From NCBI RefSeq assembly GCF_949628215.1, contig NC_134277.1:124917963-124981962 (forward strand): 64,000 bases of DNA. The letters run 5' to 3'. The position numbers and the translations under genes are program-made. The DNA is from Phalacrocorax aristotelis. Its lineage: Eukaryota > Chordata > Aves > Suliformes > Phalacrocoracidae. Below, piece by piece: positions 1-14,400 of this stretch (the first letter of the stretch is position 1; every line of letters starts with the position of its first letter). A model generated the notes under the pieces. It was given only the letters and a program-made list of their open reading frames with translations. It searched no databases and was not told where the DNA came from.

Positions 1-3000
1 CTCCACAGTACAACCTTGGTCTTTCTTTGAGTCAGGAGGGCAGGTAACATAGCTGATTCTAGGATGATTCATAGTGACTTCATTTTCACCTCCTCATGGA
101 AAGTTTGTGAATGCTGTTATTTATTTTATTACTACAGTTACTTTCCAGTATATCAACATCCCTGCACTTCCCTCATGCACTGAATGTCACTCCAAAACAG
201 AAAGCAACTTGATGACAAAAGCCTTTAAGAACAAATTACGGACCCCTTTTTCTTGGGAGTAGCCAGCAGGCACAAGGGATGGTGTTGCTGCCTCAGGTAA
301 TGCATAGTGGGATGAAGAAATGCCTGGAGGAATTTTGTGGCTTCAGGTCGTTATCCGCTAAGTCTTCCAAAAGCTCCTTAAAATTCCAAACCGAATTCTA
401 ACGGCAAACAACATACCCACTAAATCTTTCACCATAGTTTTATACCCCTCATTCAGCCAACTCCAGTCTTCAAGCAGAAAGAAAGGGGATTTAATCTTCT
501 ACAGTAAACAAGAGGAGAGTAGAAGCCACTCTGGGAATGGAAGATCATTCAGCATTTCATACTTTCTGGAAAGGTTCTGATTTATGGGCTGTGGTAGATT
601 TAGCATTGGTGGATTAACACCTACAGGGGTTAGCACCTGTGGCAGGGTAGCAGAAGGGATGTGTGCCTGCACCTCAGCCTTTCTAATTCATAGTACAATA
701 CAGTGGTGTGCATCAGCCTTCTCAGATGTTTCAGATAAGATTCTATAAATTTGAATTGCTAAAGGGTGGGTACATGGTCTGGGGATAGTAACCTCTAGCT
801 GACAGACAGAGAGGCAAATTGTTGTCATATCTTAAACTGCCACCACCGTATCCACTAGAGCACCTCTGACAGAGTCTTAAACAGAGGAATTACAGTACTT
901 AATCCAGCTCTTCAGATTTTTGAAAATTACATTTTTAGCTGAGATTTCTTCTGGTTCTGAAAGTGAAGTAAGGCATATTTTTCAAACCATTTCTGTAACA
1001 GCACACAAGAGGAAGCAGGTAAATAGTTTAGAAAGACATTTTGAAAGCATCCTCCAAATAATTAGCATAGTATCTTTCCTTTTTTACAAGAAAGTCACCT
1101 CATTTGTCCTCCAGGTCTGTCACTTGAACTTCATTTCAATGTACCATTTACTCGGGTATACTCTGTATTATGGCACACGTTCTGGAGTACCTGTTGCTGG
1201 ATGTAATCTTATGAAAAATGTCTTTCAGCTGTCTACTTGGAAAGGAAAATGAATGTGTTTGTGGACAAGACTGAGAAACACTGACTCTGTTTGCAAATCA
1301 GACATAGATTAAATTTGTACAGAGTATGCCTCTGCCTGTAGCATAAGACTCTGCTACCTGGGCGCAGAGAAAAGTACCTACAGAGGGCAGGTAAAGCAGT
1401 CAGATTTCATTTAAGGAAAATAAAATTAGACTAAATTTCATGTCTTTGAACATATCACACATACTGTAAACAAAATGTTATTCTTTTCATTATATATTAG
1501 CATTAACTTTATATAGTTGCTATGTACATGCAGAGAGTTGTATGTATCAAAAATGATAGCTGGCAGAGCTTTTTAAAAGCCTTGTTCGCTCTGATTTGTG
1601 GGATTTGTGGATAGACTTTCAGTTCATTTATTTTGGCCCACTCCTAAAATGTATTTTGATGTTCAAGTTCAAGTGTAAAAATTCATTTTGACCTTTAGCT
1701 GAACCAACCCAATTTTGATCAGATTTAATAAAAATCTCTAGGTCATGCCAGAAATTGCCCTTTTTGCTCAAAACCTGATGTAAAGTAGGGCCAGATTTTG
1801 TCAAGCTCCACTAACTCTCCCATTATGGAAGTGCCACACAATAATGTTGCACAAGTATGTTGTGGATGGCAGCAGTAAAGAATTGCTTTTAGACAAGTGT
1901 CATGCCATGAACCCAATTCTTCTCTCTGTTCCTTCTGTACACACACAGTTAAGGTAATCGAATCACATGATTAAAAAATATATATACATTTTCCTCCCTA
2001 GCGTGTTTAGCAACCTAAAAAGTGGTTCATAAATTAAAGCTACCTCCCAGTCTGGTTCTTTTGCCCCAGTGGTACTTACTGAACCCAGGAGAGGTCTCAC
2101 TGACCTTGGCAGCTCAGGTAGGTAATATATTTTTACAGAGTGAACTTCTTTTCACCTTTCTCCAGCAGGAATAAGCTTTGACTCTTAAAAGGGATGCAAC
2201 TATAAAGCCTTTGAGATGCATTTTCAGTCTTCTTGAGTACTGATTTTTTCTTTATGTTTCTATTGAACTAGTCAAGACTTTTTCTGATTAAAAAAATTTT
2301 TGTTTTCTATCTGAAGAGAGGAGGCATTCAAAGGCAAAGTGTTTCAGCCTGAGAAGGGACTCAGAAAGGAATTTCTCTTCCATATTTTGACCAGGCATGT
2401 GGACAAACACTTTCATGCTCATTAAGAAATGCCCAGGCCACTTCTTCCACAGGAAAGTTGAAGTTTTCAAGAGTTTTAGTTTTAACATAAGCTAAACCTT
2501 TGCACAGACCAAAAGCATTATTTAGGGTGCTATCACAGTGTTTATAGTTCTTGCTGAGTGGAGGTCTACTCACTTCACATTTCTTTTTCAGATGTCAGTT
2601 TCCCTATTTTTGGTACCACCTTCATTATACGACTATTATTTGGAGACATATCTCTTTGTCCGAACTCTCTTGAATTTTGAGCTTTCTGATCTGTGTTCAC
2701 CTTCCGCAAAGCCAGATACTGCTTCAAAAAAAAAAAAAGTAGTTATTGTTGGTCTGATCTCCCACCTCCCAGGTCAAGAAAATGGATTTGAATTAATGAA
2801 ACTTCAGAAGTAAGAAATTGTTGAGTTTCTTTTATTAAGGCTTCTGAGCTGTTCAAAATCATATTTTTGTTCTACTCAGCAACTGTGTGTTTTGAAAACT
2901 TTTAAAAAATGATGATGTCTGAGATTTGGGGACCGGGGCTTTAAAAATGCATCAAATATTGGATGTTGACTACATTCCTGAAATAAAAATGTAATTTGAA

Positions 3001-6000
3001 TTGTCTCTAATCTCCTTCTGATAACTCAAAAAAGAATAACTAAAATTGCTTTCCTTGTCCATCTCTTGGATCTTTTTGCTGTTCCAGTTTGATATTTCAA
3101 CAATAGATACGAATTATAGGAGCAGTCTTCATGCACTTCTTTTTAAAATATTTACTTATTTATATTACTGAGTGGCTCTAAGGTATTAAGATCTATATAA
3201 ACTGAATAAGAGAGCCTTTGTCTTAAAGAATGCAGTGTCAAGGTATGGGAGACAAGGCAAATAAGCAATTATGTTTATATGGTCAGTCATTGTTTTGGTA
3301 CACCACCAATAGCGATTGCTGGATGGCCACACTTCACAGGCATCATAGCAGGGATGATGCTTCCTTTACCTCCACCAGGGCATTCCAGCTCCACACTTCC
3401 CATCTCTCTACTACTTGTGTCGATGATATTCTATCATTTTGCTCCAATCCTTTGAAGTCTCTTTATTTTCAAGTTAATTTTTTAAAAAAACCCAAATACT
3501 TTCCAAATAATTTCTCAAATTTAGTGCTATCAGTGAAATCTTAGTGAAAATACCAGTAAGCAGCTGTTGTCAAAAAAACATTACCAAAACCTACCAAAAC
3601 CAAGCATGCGCAACAAAATCTTCCTCTCCTTCTATATGTTCTCTGAGTTGTGTTCTCTGCTTTACTCAGTTGTAACCTCCTCAGAAAAAGCTATTTCCCT
3701 TTCCCTGCATTGCACTCCTTTGAAAACTAGATTGACAATGAACAAACAATCCAGCCATCTACGATAATACTGCTGGCTTTAATGGAAGAAGCAAATTGCC
3801 CAAAGTGTGCAGCCTTCTCAGAAAGGTTGGTTATATTGAAAAGTTCTTGAAAAGCTGCATGGTCTTATTGAAAAGTTCAAGTGTTTCCATATTTCCCTTT
3901 AACGAATCTCTTACTCATAGAAAGGCTTCATTTGAGTTGCTCTAAAAAAAGAGCCCAGAAAACAGGAAGCTAATTATAGTCCTATGGTTGGAAAAAATTT
4001 TTTGTTTTAAATTGCAAAAAATAAGGATTCGTATTGGATTTCTGTTCTTTGCTTTTCTCCTCACTGCTAACACTGCTCTTTCTGTAGAAAAAGAATTGTA
4101 ATAACCAGTCTACAGCTCTCACTTTTGCTGTACTTTGGATAAGCTTCTTGGTTGTTATTCAATAACTTACAGGAGTGCAGCTGAGCAATCCCACCAGTTA
4201 ATTGGGAATGAGTTCCTCTGCACCTAGTTGGGCCCAGATCCCAAAGCATGTGCACAAGTTTACTATTGTGAGTAACTGCATTTTTAGACAGTTTTTTGGA
4301 GCTGGTACTATTTTTGATATCCTGCTTTCATTAAAGTCAGTGGGCACTGGATTACACCTTTTATGTTTTAGACAGCCTCATAAAATAGCAAATTGTTTGG
4401 CTTCCATTTAACTATATATATTAAATAATAGCACCAAAACTGAAGTCTCTCTCTGCCTGGCGGTCATAGCGCTGCTGGGATGAGGCCATATATTTTTACA
4501 TTAACTGACTTTAAGGATGCAGAGTTAAATCTAGAGCTAGTGGGCAATATTTGGACTTTTTTTTTTTTTTAATGCTGATTTTTAAAATCAGAGGAGCATG
4601 CAAAATGCTGTGAAACTCACAGTGGGACCAAGAAAGACACTAACCCACTCTAGGCTACTTGGCATTCTCTGAACAAGACAATAAGAAGAATAAATGAAAT
4701 CTAGGACAAATCTTAGCACTGTCTGATTCAGCATCATAATTACTGGTTCTGGTCTGGATCTGTCCTCTCCTTTATGGCCTCCCTACCAGGTATCAGCTAT
4801 TCTAAGATGGTTTCTTTCAGCATCAGCTGTTTTTTAGAGATAACACCTCAAACCTACCAGAAGTCAGACTGACAGGTTCCCTCCAGCCCCCTCCCCTCCC
4901 CAACGTAGGTGAACAGCAGAGCAAGAACTTCAACCTCAGCAGGTAAAATAGCAAGTGAATGAACACCCTAGCAGTGAAGTGGCTCTCCTACTGTTTGTGT
5001 CTCTCTCGTTTTCAAAGGAAAAATATAAATTGTCTTTATTTCTTCACAGGATGGAATGGGAAGAAAATGTAAATCCCCTCATTTTACAGGATGGAAAAAT
5101 TGCTTGTCAGCCCAGTTTAGATGGACTCCCTAACATAGTTTAAAAACCTTTGTGGTGTAATACAGAGGAACAACCCTGGACTTTTGACTGTGTGTGGCTT
5201 TTACAAGCCAAACTTTGTAAGAGCTTTCCCTTTCTCCTTAACTTGCTCTCTGACCTTTTTCCCATGGGGCAGTATATTGGGAAGCAGGTGTTGTTTGGAA
5301 ACATACCAGTGCAAACTAAACCACTCGGATTCAGCTCTGGCATGATGGATCAAAACCAGTATTAAAACCATTTCCTTTGGTGTGTCCAGGGTCAAACTGA
5401 ATTGCTATAAACAAACTGGTCTGCATCCCAGAAGAAATGTTTATGTGAAATAGTACTTTCCCTGTTGCCTTCCCCTCTTTCCTTCTTCCCCTTACAAAGC
5501 TGCTAGAAGCAAAAGGCAAACACAGCAAACAAGGATATATTATTCCCACCCACCCCAGTAAGTTTAAAGGGACAGTAGCTGGGATTTTGCACTTGTAGGT
5601 GTTTATCTTTGGAAAATAGTGCAGTTGTTACATAGCCTAAATACAAGAGGCTCTGCTGCTCCCTTTGCTGTTCAGTCCTCTCTCAGGCCTGATAGTGCTT
5701 CCTTCCTGACCTCTCATGGCTTCCTGCCTCTAGCCTTATCGCGGCAAAAAACTTGACACTGTAGTGGCTGTGCCACTTGGAATGTATTTAATTTCTGTAA
5801 ATGGAAATATCCTTACCTTTACATTTACAAACAACTATCATCTGCAGATCACTCAGTAATTTCCTACTGATACTTTTTTTTTTTAGATATGTTATTTGAA
5901 ATAGCTAAAAGAAGAAAAAAAGGAAAAGGGAAAAGGAAAACTGTCCTGTTGCTTTTAGGTTCACTTTTCTGCAATCTGGGAATCCATCTCTCAGGATGCT

Positions 6001-6534
6001 GAAATCAACATTGCAATAACTTTAACAGCCCTGTGTCAGTTTAGATCAGTTGAGGAATATGTCGCCTTGATCTAAGCACTTTAAAAGGACAACAATGCAG
6101 AAGTTCATTAGGTAAAAGAAATTAAGGTGGTGCATCAAAATGCAGTGCAATTGCACCCCCAGCGCAGCAACAAAATTCTCCACTTACTTACAATAATGTT
6201 TTTCCCTGATGCATTCATAGGAACTAAAAACTGAAATACCATGAGCCTTTGTACCTCATATGACTATAGGGATGTCAAAAGAATGATTCTGCCAGCTTGA
6301 GTTGACCAGACCCAGCTGTGCAGACTTGAATAATTATTTTAGATTAAAACATTGGATTTGTTGAAGAGTGTAGTCCACCTCATACTCTGCCCAGCTAGCC
6401 TCAAAGCCATGTGAAGCAAGTTAGGAACATCTAAGTTTAAGAATAATATATTGTTCATATATTCTTAAGGAGAAAAATGTTTTTTACAGAATTTCTTATG
6501 CATATAGATACCAGTTTATTATTATATTTTAGGG
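1..6534. other. Intergenic gene-desert segment, no gene seen
   Basis: This stretch is AT-rich and CpG-poor. Open frames are at most about 110 codons, show no recognisable domain and have no supporting splice context, so none is called. The only composition feature noted is an A/G-only purine tract at about 5907-5940. No repeat family could be assigned with confidence. By inference it belongs to the distal upstream flank of SOX17. Confidence 0.7.
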
Positions 6535-7075
6535 TCAGAGGAGATTATTAATGATCACTAATCCAAACTCTGGCATTTACAAACCTTAAACATCATCAGC
6601 TTTCAATTTGATCACAATCATAAAGAATTCAGAATAACACCATGTCATGTACTTCAATCGATAAATTAGGGAAGCATTCCAACTGTGTTGAGTTCCATCA
6701 GTTTCCAATCATTGGAACATCTAGTCATTTTCCTGGTACACTAAAGCACTGTCTACTGTCAAAAGTGTATTCCCTTTGTAACTATTTGTAGCCAAAATGC
6801 TTCACCATCTCTTGGAAAAAATCAATAGGTTCTTTTTCTAGTCCCTTTCTCCAAGGCCTAGTTTCCAACCTCAAATAATTCCTGTACTTTTAAAAATTAT
6901 GTCCAAATCCTTATTTTTATGAAGTGTATTAATCAGAACTGGATATAATATTTGAATACTTATTTCCTTAATACCATATAGGGAGGTGATATAACCACTT
7001 TATTCTTACTTAATACTTCCTGCTTATTTGTGGATTTCTGTGTTGTCCTGGAAGCTTATATTTCAGATAAAGTAG
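6535..7075 (-). mobile_element. Ancient degraded CR1 LINE fragment (3' part), minus strand
   Basis: Read on the + strand, this stretch follows the order of the reverse complement of a sauropsid CR1 3' region. It begins with a 'gattattaatgatcactaat' type block that resembles the terminal 'tgatcatctagt' segment. Further on comes a 'cagaactggatataatattt' block resembling 'cagaactggacacagtattc', and it ends with a 'cctggaagcttatatttcag' block resembling 'ctgggagctcatgttcag'. Divergence is heavy and no reading frame survives. The call rests on remembered family sequence and collinear order, not on an alignment. The boundaries are approximate. Confidence 0.4.
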
Positions 7076-10000
7076 GCTCAATTTTAATGGGGAATAGATA
7101 TTCAATAAAATTTAGATCTGTAATATTACTTTGTTAGTTTAATCTAGGGTTTGCAATGTCAAATGACTAATTTCTATGTTTATCTGTAATAGAAAAAAAT
7201 TGGATTGACTCCACTAGTCAAATGTGTTAGTCTATAAATATGTTAGGTAGGTATAAATGAAAGAAGAATTTGTTCAGTTAAAAGAATTTAAAAGATAATT
7301 AGATTTTATTGGTTTCAGAAATTTAATTGTCTTGACATCACTCTCAGGCAAAAAAAATCAGAAAATACTTGAAGGATGGTAGCATGGTTAATTAAATAAT
7401 TGCTATACAATTAACTGACTTATTAAAATGAGTTTTTCATTAAATCAATTTGATTATTTAGAAAATAAGTCTTAACAGATATTTGATAACTTTTTTTGAG
7501 CTATAGATTTGCTGGATAAAAATACCTGTTATTATATTATATGTACTTCATACCATCCCACATGGCATTCTGATTTTTTTAAATTATCCTTATACAACTT
7601 CTCTACAGTCCATATTCAGCTGAGTAATATTAGTTAATTAAGAGACTTCAGTAAATTATTTTACATGGGAATCCTCCCATCACATAATTTTTTGGTCTCA
7701 GTAATTTTGAATGCTTAGGTTTGGTCATGTTGATTTTAATAAAAACGGTATGTCTGCAAACACAGACACATGTACACGTATGTAAATGTGATTATATCCC
7801 TCTCTGCCTTGTTTTTCCATATCACTTTTTGATAGTATTAGGTAACAAATATCTCTAGGGAAGAACTGTATTTTCCCACATTAGAAAAGGTGCTTTGAGA
7901 CTTGCAGATGTTATTGAAATACAAATATTATATGTTAATAAGAGACAATGGGTTGATTTATTTCACTGCCTAAGCATGGGTGCAATCTACCAATATATGT
8001 AATAAAGCAGATCGACCTGGCACCTCAAACTCCTTTCAGTTGGCCAAAGAAAGAATTCCTGAGTGGGAGTTCCCCAACCAATCTTTCCTTAGCAGAAAAA
8101 GATAACAAACTTTAGACTCATAACCTCATCCAGTTTAGGCATAGTCTCCTTCCAGATTAGTCAGTCGGAATATTGTCATCACTGACAACATGGTAATGAT
8201 GAGAGAAGAGCAACTGTATTAAAATACCTAGATGAATGGTCAATCCAGAGATTGGATTCTCTAAAATCAAACCCTTCTTCGAACAATATTGATTCGTTTC
8301 AACCAATTTTGCAAATAAACTACTAAGATCTTTAAAAAAAGGAATGTGCCTCACATATCAGAGAAAAATGGTATTGAGTGGCTTAAAATCTTCCATGGTC
8401 TCTTAGGTAAGCCTATCTCTAAAATGTCAAAGCTTGAAGTTTTCCAGGAACTCTTGCATCAGCTTGAGGGATAAGGTTAGAAAGAACAAGCACCATTTAA
8501 ATGGAATCCCACTTCACTTGGTAAGCATAATTCCTAAGTGATTCTTATTAATGGCAGACACACCGATCAAAGTTTCTGGATTTTGATTTTGGTAATATGA
8601 CATGAACATGTTGCAAGGTTTGACCCAAAAAAGAAGAGGGAGATAATATGATAATCTTTTAAAACAATCTAAAGCATAATACAAAATTATGCACTGTCTG
8701 CTCAGATTAGGTATTGAATATACCTGGGCCATCACTATGCCCTGCTGTAGTTTCCAGTTGTGACTTTTAACTGTGTAGTTGTATTGTGACCTCTGGATCC
8801 CAAGGCTGGACACAGTGTGAGAAGAGATACTGTGTGCTTGGTCATCCTCCTGGTTTGTACCAGATGAACAGATAGAAAGGCAAGAAAAATGAGGAATTTA
8901 AGTCTACCCATGCATTGGTCAAGGAAGATGAACTTGCATCTGGGCAAATACATTGTTCTTCACAAAAAAACCATTTCAATGTAAGCTTAAATTAGAATGT
9001 TCTGGTCTTTGTATTTTGCATGCTATGCCCCTGAAAGTCATGCACAGCTTTCAATGAATAGTATAAATGAGTCTTTTTGATATAGGCAATTTGTTTAATT
9101 AATGAAAACTCACTATGCTCTTCAGAGGTTATGCTGACAAAAGAACCATGCAATTAGATTCTCTGTTCTTATCCACGCAGCTGGTCATATAGTACCAATC
9201 ACTAAAGTATCTGAAGTACTAATCACTAAAGTAGCTGCATAGTCATTCCCGGATTTTATTTTTGTTATATTCTAATAAGGCAGGGAAAGAATCCCCATTT
9301 TAGAGTAAATGGACAACAATTGACTGACTTCCTATTGATAGTTAGTACAGCGAAGTGTCATTTTTGTTAAGGCAGTATCATGAGAGAACGTGAACCTAAA
9401 CCACATTATGAACCCTGGTAGCTGCTGAAATTAGACTGCTTTACATATCTTGTTATATGGGAGTGCTTTTAAAAAACCTGGCCCCTGTTACAGGAAGTGA
9501 AGAATTCTGAAATTTGATAAATTTATTCTGTAATATATGCTAGTATGGTATCTGCTAAAGGAATAGTCTTTCTTCAAAGACATTTCTTCCAAAGCAAAAA
9601 TAACGGTTATAATCAAATGACTGGTTTTGCACAAATGTCTGTGTATTAACTCATTAGCCACAATAGAATCCCATGAAACAAGGTAATTATCACATTTGCA
9701 AAAGATACATAAGGCAAAAGGATTTTGAACTGCTCTAAAGAGAGTACTTCAAGTGATGGTAGCTATTTAGGACACTTTGTCATAGGGAGTAAGACTGGAA
9801 TTAATGTGGACTTTTACCATGTCTTACTGTACTTCCCTCCAAATACCTACTAATAGTCTTATTCTGTGCCAGAATTCCTTGAGTTTATTAATATTTCCTA
9901 CACATTGTATTTGTTTCTGTTTTTTAAAGTTATTGCCAGATTATAGCCTGTCTGTGCCTGATAGTGGTTGTGTTTGTATATGAGCACAGGGTCATCTGAT

Positions 10001-11474
10001 AACAAATTGTAGCACTGTGCGATAAGCAATGTTTAAAATGGGTACAAGCCAGAAACCTATGGCTCCCAGTATACTTTTAGAAAGTCCCATCAACAAAAGA
10101 AAGAGTTCAAGGTATTTCGGAAAAGGTCATTGATTACAACCAACTTCATGATAGTTCTGGATGTGTTCCTTCCTGCAGAGACATAATTACATTTGTTTTA
10201 CAGTAGAACTTATTTTCAGCTTTGGGCAAGGACAATTGCTTTCAAATGTGATTTTGACTCACATGTACCAGTTTAAGAAAGCTGTTAACTCTGAGTCAGT
10301 GGAGTAACAGTAATGGCCATGAGATCTTATTTGGACTTCTCAAATTTAAATTTATAGCATAGCATTGTGAGTGGCTGAAAAGTGATTACCTTGCAGAACG
10401 CTGACCTTGGTTTCTTCCAGGAACTATTTATTACACTTAGAGTATACTCCAACACAGGGACTTTTCCCTGTCTTTTACTGCAGGAGTTCATGAAGCTGTG
10501 CAATTTCCCTTTTTTACTTTCAGCTGAAGTACAGCAGCAATTTCTGTGAAAATCACTACAGTTGTAATCCAAGTCAGCCTGTGATCTCTTTGGCTTTCTA
10601 TGAGAACTGGATAGCCTCTCTCCTCTGCCTTCTTTTGAACTGTGTTACACGTACTGGTGATAAATACTTTGAACCTAACTCACAAGACATATGTTGACAT
10701 ATTTTCCAGGTATTACAAGTTTGTACAAAAGACAAATGTTTTTCTTAGGTGTGTCTTTTATCTAAAATGTGTATTTATCCATAAGGCTGTGGTCTTAACA
10801 GCAGATAGTGGGTGCCTCAGGCTTGTAATATTTGGGGTTACATCATGATTTGGCATGATACCGTGACTCTTGTCCTAGATAAAAGCGGAAGTAGTTTCCA
10901 ATGTGAAATGGAGCAATACAAACAATATTTTAGATGCTTTTGGAGACTTTATGCTCACCGTAAACCTTCCTTACATTAGGTGAGTCTTCATTTACCCTGT
11001 TACAGTGGCTCTGCATAGCCTACAAGGATTGAGGCAAAGGGTGTTGACTCAATACTTTATCTGCCCCAATTCCTCTCTGTTAATTGAAGACCTCAGTGAG
11101 GTTTTTTTTTCTTCTTTTTTCTAATCTTGTACATTAGCAGTCAATCTGATTTTTAGCAATGTTACTATTCCACTGTTTGAAAGAAGGTGTTGACCAATGT
11201 TTTTGATAGGCAGTGGGGAAATCCTGTCATGCTATGGAAAGTTAGTTCATCCAGAAAGAGGATATGTTTGAAGACAGAGTTCTTTGTTTTTCTTTTAAAC
11301 AACAGTTTCTGCAGCTACAAGTTTTTTCATCTTCCTTTTAGTTAAATTTTACTATGACTATAGGAAAAAAATAACTGTGATTCTACTGGGATTCTGAATT
11401 CCCTAAAGCATATATGAAACCTAGGTAGAGTCTTTAATAAAATTCTGCTTATTTAAATAACTCACAGGCACTAC
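7076..11474. other. Intergenic gene-desert segment, no gene seen
   Basis: This is AT-rich sequence without a supportable gene. Open frames stay below about 100 codons and look random. It holds one short imperfect tandem duplication (9191-9238), listed separately. Part of the first few hundred bases may be further decayed CR1, but I cannot demonstrate that. Confidence 0.7.
9191..9238. repeat. 24-bp imperfect tandem duplication
   Basis: Two adjacent 24-bp units (9191-9214 and 9215-9238) share the core AATCACTAAAGTA and differ at three positions. It is a local duplication in intergenic DNA and has no evident function. Confidence 0.7.
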
Positions 11475-11494
11475 TTTTTTTTTTTTTTTTTTTT
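11475..11494. repeat. Poly-T run (20 T)
   Basis: An uninterrupted run of 20 T is followed by AAG. It could be the reverse-strand poly(A) tail of a retroposed sequence, but nothing recognisable lies on its left side, so it is called only as a homopolymer. Confidence 0.85.
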
Positions 11495-14400
11495 AAGAAA
11501 ATTATACTTCTTTCAAGACGTTGGGATGGCAAGACTGCCAACAGATTCTTGTCTGACACTGTGCTATATTTCACTGTTTGGAGCTAGACGCTGCCCTGTC
11601 CTGAGTGCTGTGCAGTGTCACAAAAACTCCAATGCTCTTTTTACTGCTCCAGCTCAATGGTCACCAAAGGAATTGCCCAAATCAGAAAAATACAGGGACC
11701 ACAACAGATAAGTTCTTTCAATAACACAACTGGAAAGAGGAGGGGAAATGCCAGTAGAGGCAATGCCTGCACCTATGTCTACAGTGGCAAGCAGCCCTGG
11801 CCTCTGGTCTGAAGGGAATATTCTGTTCTCCTTACAAAGCAAAGCAAACCAAATTTCATCCTCCCAAAACAACGAGGAAGGTCTAGACATATGGCATAAT
11901 TCAGGGTCTGTTAGAGTCAAGGGGAAGGCTCACATTACCTTCAGGACAATGATACACAATCTACTTTGAAAGAATTAAACCACTAGTATTGCACGTTCAT
12001 TTTTTTAACATTTAACTTGTGTATTTTGCTTATATGTTTCAGTGTTAAATTACTCCATATCAGGAGCAGTTGCTACAGTTTCCTCTACAAACTCCTTTTT
12101 TTCTTCATTTCTTTCAAAATAACGTGCCATCCTTCCAACATAAACACTGAGGGGAAATAGATGAGTGGGTACGTAATCACAAAACTATCCCAGGCAGCAG
12201 GCTCCTGAAATGTGTTAAAATCCCAATCACAAAAAGCTTTCACTCCTGCCAGTGTCTGATGAATATCCTTGTCATTTATGCTCTCTCCTGGCCACTTCCC
12301 TTGAAATACTTAAAATATAATTAGCTTTTTTAAACATAGTTTCCTATAAAACAGCTGCAGTCAATGTGCAATTGTCCAAAAATAAGGTAATACATTACAC
12401 ATAATATCCAAAAGGATTTATGCTATGCTGTGCCTTTGTTAACTGAAAGTCAAGTGTGAAATAAAATAAGCTTTATAACCTATCTTTTTTTAATTGTAGG
12501 GAAAATCTCAGGAATTTCTGTTGCTGTTTTTTCCTCCATTGAAATATTTATGACAAAAAAAAGGGTGCTGGGTGCCAAATTTTTAAGTACCTATCTTAAT
12601 GTGATTTTTTTATAACAAAATTGAATTAGAAACTTCCCAGAAGATCAATTTTGTATTCAAGTAGTAAATTTGGAGAAATGTGGGTGAAAAAAAAGAGGTC
12701 AAATCCCAGATTTAATTGCAAAATTCAAGCACCTTTGACCCTTCCTGTGTATTAGCATTCATTTTACTTCATATGACAGCATCATTTTTAATCAGACTCC
12801 ACATTTTAATGCACTGGGTAGAGAAGAGAACCGTTCCTGTTCTGCTCGGTGATCTGGCAGCCACTGCTTGCAAGCAGCAGCTGGGCCTCTGGCAATGGAT
12901 GGCAGCACACAGCCCCATCCTCTCAGATTTTATTTACTTGCAAAAAGGTGATACGGCCTGGTTTTTAATGGCCAAGATGCCCAGGGTGAGCAAGCGCAGT
13001 CAGTCAGTCCTGCCTGCTTTCGGTGTGGTTTGTATTTTGGAGCAGGCAGCAGGCGGCAGGGTGCAGCTGACACCTGGAGGCACCTCAGCTGGCATGGCTG
13101 ATCCCTCCTTCCACCCTCCGCACCCACTGGTGGCTGGGCCACTGAGAGGCTCCTCTGAGTAACAGCTCTCTGAAAAGGTCTGTGTTGGGGGAAAAAGAGG
13201 CAAAGAGAATAAAGGACAAAGACTGATCCCAAAGGGAAGCCATGGTGGGGCATTGGGGAGATGAGAGCCCCGACCCTGGCTGGGAGGTGAGAGGAGAAAG
13301 TGGCCCTCAGCGCCTTCGTGCTGACAGGAAAGACTCAGTTGCTGTCCTCAAGATGGAAGGTTTTTGCACATTTATGCTGTTTTTCTGGATTTGAACAGAG
13401 TTCCCTCATTAACAACAAGACTATAAGCATGATTATGTTGGTGAGGCCAGTTGTGCAGCTGGTGCCTGTGAAGAAGAGCAGGGGAAGAGCTCTGTGGAAG
13501 CTTCCAGAAGGAGGTGTGCCAGGAGGGTGAGTCTGACTTGCCCATCAGCCGTGCCCCTTTCTGCCCTCCACAGAGAAAATGCCGTTTCTAGGGAAGAGGT
13601 GATTTTGTTTATAGTCTCGTCTGGTGTAGCTGGGGAGAGGGGAAAAACAATTTCACCTTTCATGTAGCCAGACACAGGCTGCCATGAAATTCTCTCACAG
13701 CAGCACACCCAGCTGCTCTCTGCAAGGCCTTGGTAGTAAGAGAGAAGCAAGGCCAAATCACCTAAAGCTGGCTTCTAAGCTGCTGAAAGTTGGTGTTAAG
13801 TGGCTTCCATATTGTTTCAGGAATATAACAATGGTTGTAAAATCATTCTTGTATGAACAGTGTGCCATAAGCTTTTGGTAAAGAAAGTTGTTGTTGGATA
13901 TGCTCTGTTAAGACACATCCGTTGCTGATGTTTTAAATCCTGTTGGTATGTACGAATTGGTGTCCAGTCAGCCTCTTTGTGGTGCAGATAAATGCTCTAC
14001 AGGACACCAAAACTTTTGGTAACTTCATACATGTTCTACTGATGCTGTCCAGAAAACTTGAAGAACAGTTTTTATAACAAAGATAGTTTCATAGCCTAAT
14101 TTTTCTCATGGATTATAAAGGTAGAAAGTATGATAATCTAGTCTGAACACCTATAAACCATATTGTGGGTTTTGCTGATCGGGTGTTTTTTTTTTTAATT
14201 AGAGATAAAAATACTCATGAAGAATTAAATCTGTGTAATTGATGTGCTAACAAGGAATGAAAAGAAATTAACAGGATGGCAAAATTGTACAAAATATTTT
14301 CAGAAGGCACAAACTATGTAGGGCCATCTGACTTTTTCCTTCCACTCTCCTCTGTCACATTCTCCTTCCTGCTGCAAACTCCTTCCTCCTCCTGGCTTTT

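Noticed and set aside
12716-13162. 148-codon + frame
   Set aside because: There is no recognisable family, no upstream promoter and no splice support. Overlapping frames lie on the minus strand in a GC-richer patch.
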